Positions 62,278 through 64,000 of a stretch of 64,000 nt of DNA are shown piece after piece (the first letter of the stretch is position 1; the number at the start of each line of letters is the position of its first letter). Under the pieces are notes generated by a model. It searched no databases, had not been told where the DNA came from, and saw only the letters and a program-made list of their open reading frames with translations. The stretch spans positions 992,001-1,056,000 of the forward strand of contig CAVVLN010000001.1 in NCBI GenBank assembly GCA_963749145.1, given 5' to 3'. This stretch comes from JASHPR01 sp963749145. Lineage in GTDB: Bacteria > Actinomycetota > Actinomycetes > Streptosporangiales > Streptosporangiaceae. Made by a program: the position numbers and the translations under genes.

Positions 62278-64000
62278 ATGCCAGCGCCGAGCACAGCCAC
62301 GCACGGCCGCACCACCCCGCCCCCCGACGCCAGGAGCCAGCGCAGCCGCCGCCAGGGCCGCGGTGACGGACAGTGGGCTCTTGGCTACCGGGAGCCGCTG
62401 AACAAGAACGAAGAGCTCAAGAAGAACGATGACGGGCTGAACGTCCGCGACCGGATCATCAATATTTACGCCCGGCACGGCTTTGACTCGATCGACCCGG
62501 CCGACCTGCGCGGGCGGTTCCGCTGGTACGGCCTGTACACCCAGCGCCGGCCCGGGATCGACGGCGGGAAGACCGCCACCATGGAGCCCGAGGAACTGGA
62601 CGACCGGTACTTCATGCTGCGCATCCGCATCGACGGGGGGCAACTGAGCGGCGACCAGCTGGCCACCGTCGCCGATGTCTCGCGGCGGTTCGCCCGGGGC
62701 ACGGCCGACGTCACCGACCGCCAGAACATCCAGCTGCACTGGGTGCGGATCGAGGATGTGCCGGCGATCTGGGACGCGCTGGAGGCGGTCGGGCTGTCCA
62801 CCACCGAGGCCTGCGGGGACACGCCCCGGGTCATCCTGGGCTGCCCGCTGGCCGGCATCGATGCCGAGGAGATCATCGACGCCACCCTCGAGGTACGCCA
62901 GACCGCCGGCCGCTACGTCGGCGACCCCGCGTTCTCGAACCTGCCGCGCAAGTACAAGTCCGCGATGAGCGGCTGCGCGGTGCAGTGCACCATGCACGAG
63001 ATCAACGACGTCGCGTTCGTGGGCGTGCCCGGCCCGGACGGCGAGCCGGGCTACGACCTGTGGGCGGGCGGCGGCCTGTCCACCAACCCGATGATCGGCA
63101 AGAGGCTGGGCGCGTTCGTCCCGCCCGGCCAGGTTCCCGAGGTCTGGGCCGGCGTCACGGCGGTATTCCGGGACTACGGCTACCGGCGGCTGCGGCACCG
63201 GGCCCGGCTGAAGTTCCTCATGGCCGACTGGGGGCCCGAACGGTTCCGCGAGGTGCTCGAGCGCGACTACCTGGGCTACGCGCTGGCCGACGGGCCGGCG
63301 CCGAAGGCGCCGGGCAGCGGGCGGCGCGATCACGTGGGCATCCACAAGCAGCGGGACGGGCAGTACTACGTCGGCTTCGCCCCGCGGGTGGGCCGGATGT
63401 CGGCCGACTCGCTGGCCCGGGTGGCCAGCCTCGCGGCCGAGTACGGCACCGGGCGGGTCCGGACCACCACCGAGCAGAAGATGGTGATCCTCGACGTCCC
63501 GGAGGCACGGACCGCGGCGCTGGCCGCCGAGCTCGGCGCGGCGGGCCTGCCGGTAACCCCGAGCACGTTCCGGCGGCACACCATGGCCTGCACCGGCATC
63601 GAGTTCTGCAAGCTCGCGATCGTGGAGACCAAGGCCCGGGCCTCGGACCTGATCACCGAGCTGGAGCGGCGCCTGCCCGGCTTCACCGAGCCGATCACGA
63701 TCAACGTGAACGGCTGCCCCAACTCCTGCGCCCGCATCCAGACCGCGGACATCGGCCTCAAGGGAACGCTGATCACGCTGCCCGGCGGTGAGCAGGTGGA
63801 AGGATTCCAGGTCCATCTGGGGGAAGCCTGGATGGAGGGGACGGGGAAACCTCGGGCTTCGGCCGGAAGATCAGGGGGCTGAAAACCACCGCCGACCAGC
63901 TACCCGACTACGTGGAGCGGGTGCTGCGGCGCTTCGACTCCAGCAGGATGCAGGGCGAGACCTTCGCCGCCTGGGCCGCCCGGGCCAGGGAGGAGGACCT
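62278..64000 (+). CDS. Ferredoxin-type sulfite/nitrite reductase (NirA/Sir), frameshifted and cut by window edge
   Basis: A siroheme/4Fe-4S reductase giving sulfide or ammonia. It has RFRWYGLYTQRR, TDRQNIQLHWVRIEDVP, TEACGDTPRVILGCPLAG, and the cluster cysteines in CTGIEFCKLAI and NGCPNSCARIQTADIG. ATG 62278 follows GAAGGGA; the frame is open to GTG 62257. At the G run 63819-63823 one G seems missing: the literal frame stops at 63882, while the next frame continues as FGRKIRGLKTTADQLPDYVERVLRRF to the window end. The leader peptide favours sulfite as substrate. Confidence 0.88.

Noticed and set aside
61579..63816. Minus-strand frame of 745 codons opposite the reductase and WhiB genes
   Set aside because: Antisense shadow; the plus-strand frames carry the recognised cluster motifs.

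Overview
The window is one contiguous, very GC-rich stretch with strongly G/C-biased third codon positions. WhiB, Lsr2, SufR, the OpcA-type pentose-phosphate operon, NDMA-dependent alcohol dehydrogenases and several apparent leaderless starts point to a high-GC actinobacterium, probably near Streptosporangiales (inference from gene content and order). I see no rRNA, tRNA, CRISPR, transposase or phage genes.

Layout. 1-3.7 kb: the 5' part of leuA (minus) behind a leucine-rich leader peptide and attenuator, then a divergent cyclase/NTPase/TPR regulator. 3.9-20.6 kb: a catabolic island: a UGSC-family protein and partner, a broken SDR, two amidohydrolases, a two-subunit CoA-transferase, two tandem NDMA-dependent alcohol dehydrogenases, a further zinc dehydrogenase, an IclR regulator and a complete five-gene peptide-type ABC importer. 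20.6-27.4 kb: the suf iron-sulfur operon read leftwards (sufR-B-D-Rieske-C-S-U-T). 27.7-36 kb: an SCO6745-family gene, a broken P450, and a second five-gene peptide-type importer (minus). 36.3-43.2 kb: a GntR/FadR regulator divergent from a gamma-glutamylation amine-catabolism cluster (permease, GlnA4-like ligase, aldehyde dehydrogenase, SDR, gamma-glutamyl hydrolase). 43.3-48.9 kb: a methyltransferase, an ABC exporter, an EamA permease, and heme A synthase joined in frame to a uridine-kinase-like domain. 48.8-52.7 kb: a TPP riboswitch heading a family-5 importer with no ATPase gene. 53-57.4 kb: tal-zwf-opcA-pgl. 57.6-64 kb: acetate-type permease, MscS channel, Lsr2, a Pro/Gly/Tyr-rich protein, WhiB, a tiny Cys-rich protein, a conserved leader peptide and the sulfite/nitrite reductase gene cut by the window edge.

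The most interesting signal is the TPP riboswitch in front of a peptide/nickel-type ABC importer, suggesting uptake of thiamine or a precursor by a transporter family not normally assigned that role. Other regulatory finds are the leuA attenuator with rare leucine codons, a perfect dyad on the predicted suf promoter, a perfect palindrome before the amine cluster, and a leader peptide before the reductase.

A caution applies throughout. Several genes that should be intact show one-base frame breaks (SDR, sufC/sufS, sufS, P450, a binding protein, EamA, the Pro/Gly/Tyr protein, the reductase), some in or next to short G runs. This pattern fits residual sequencing indels better than true decay, and the two apparent fusions (SufC-SufS and CtaA-kinase) can each be explained by a single base.
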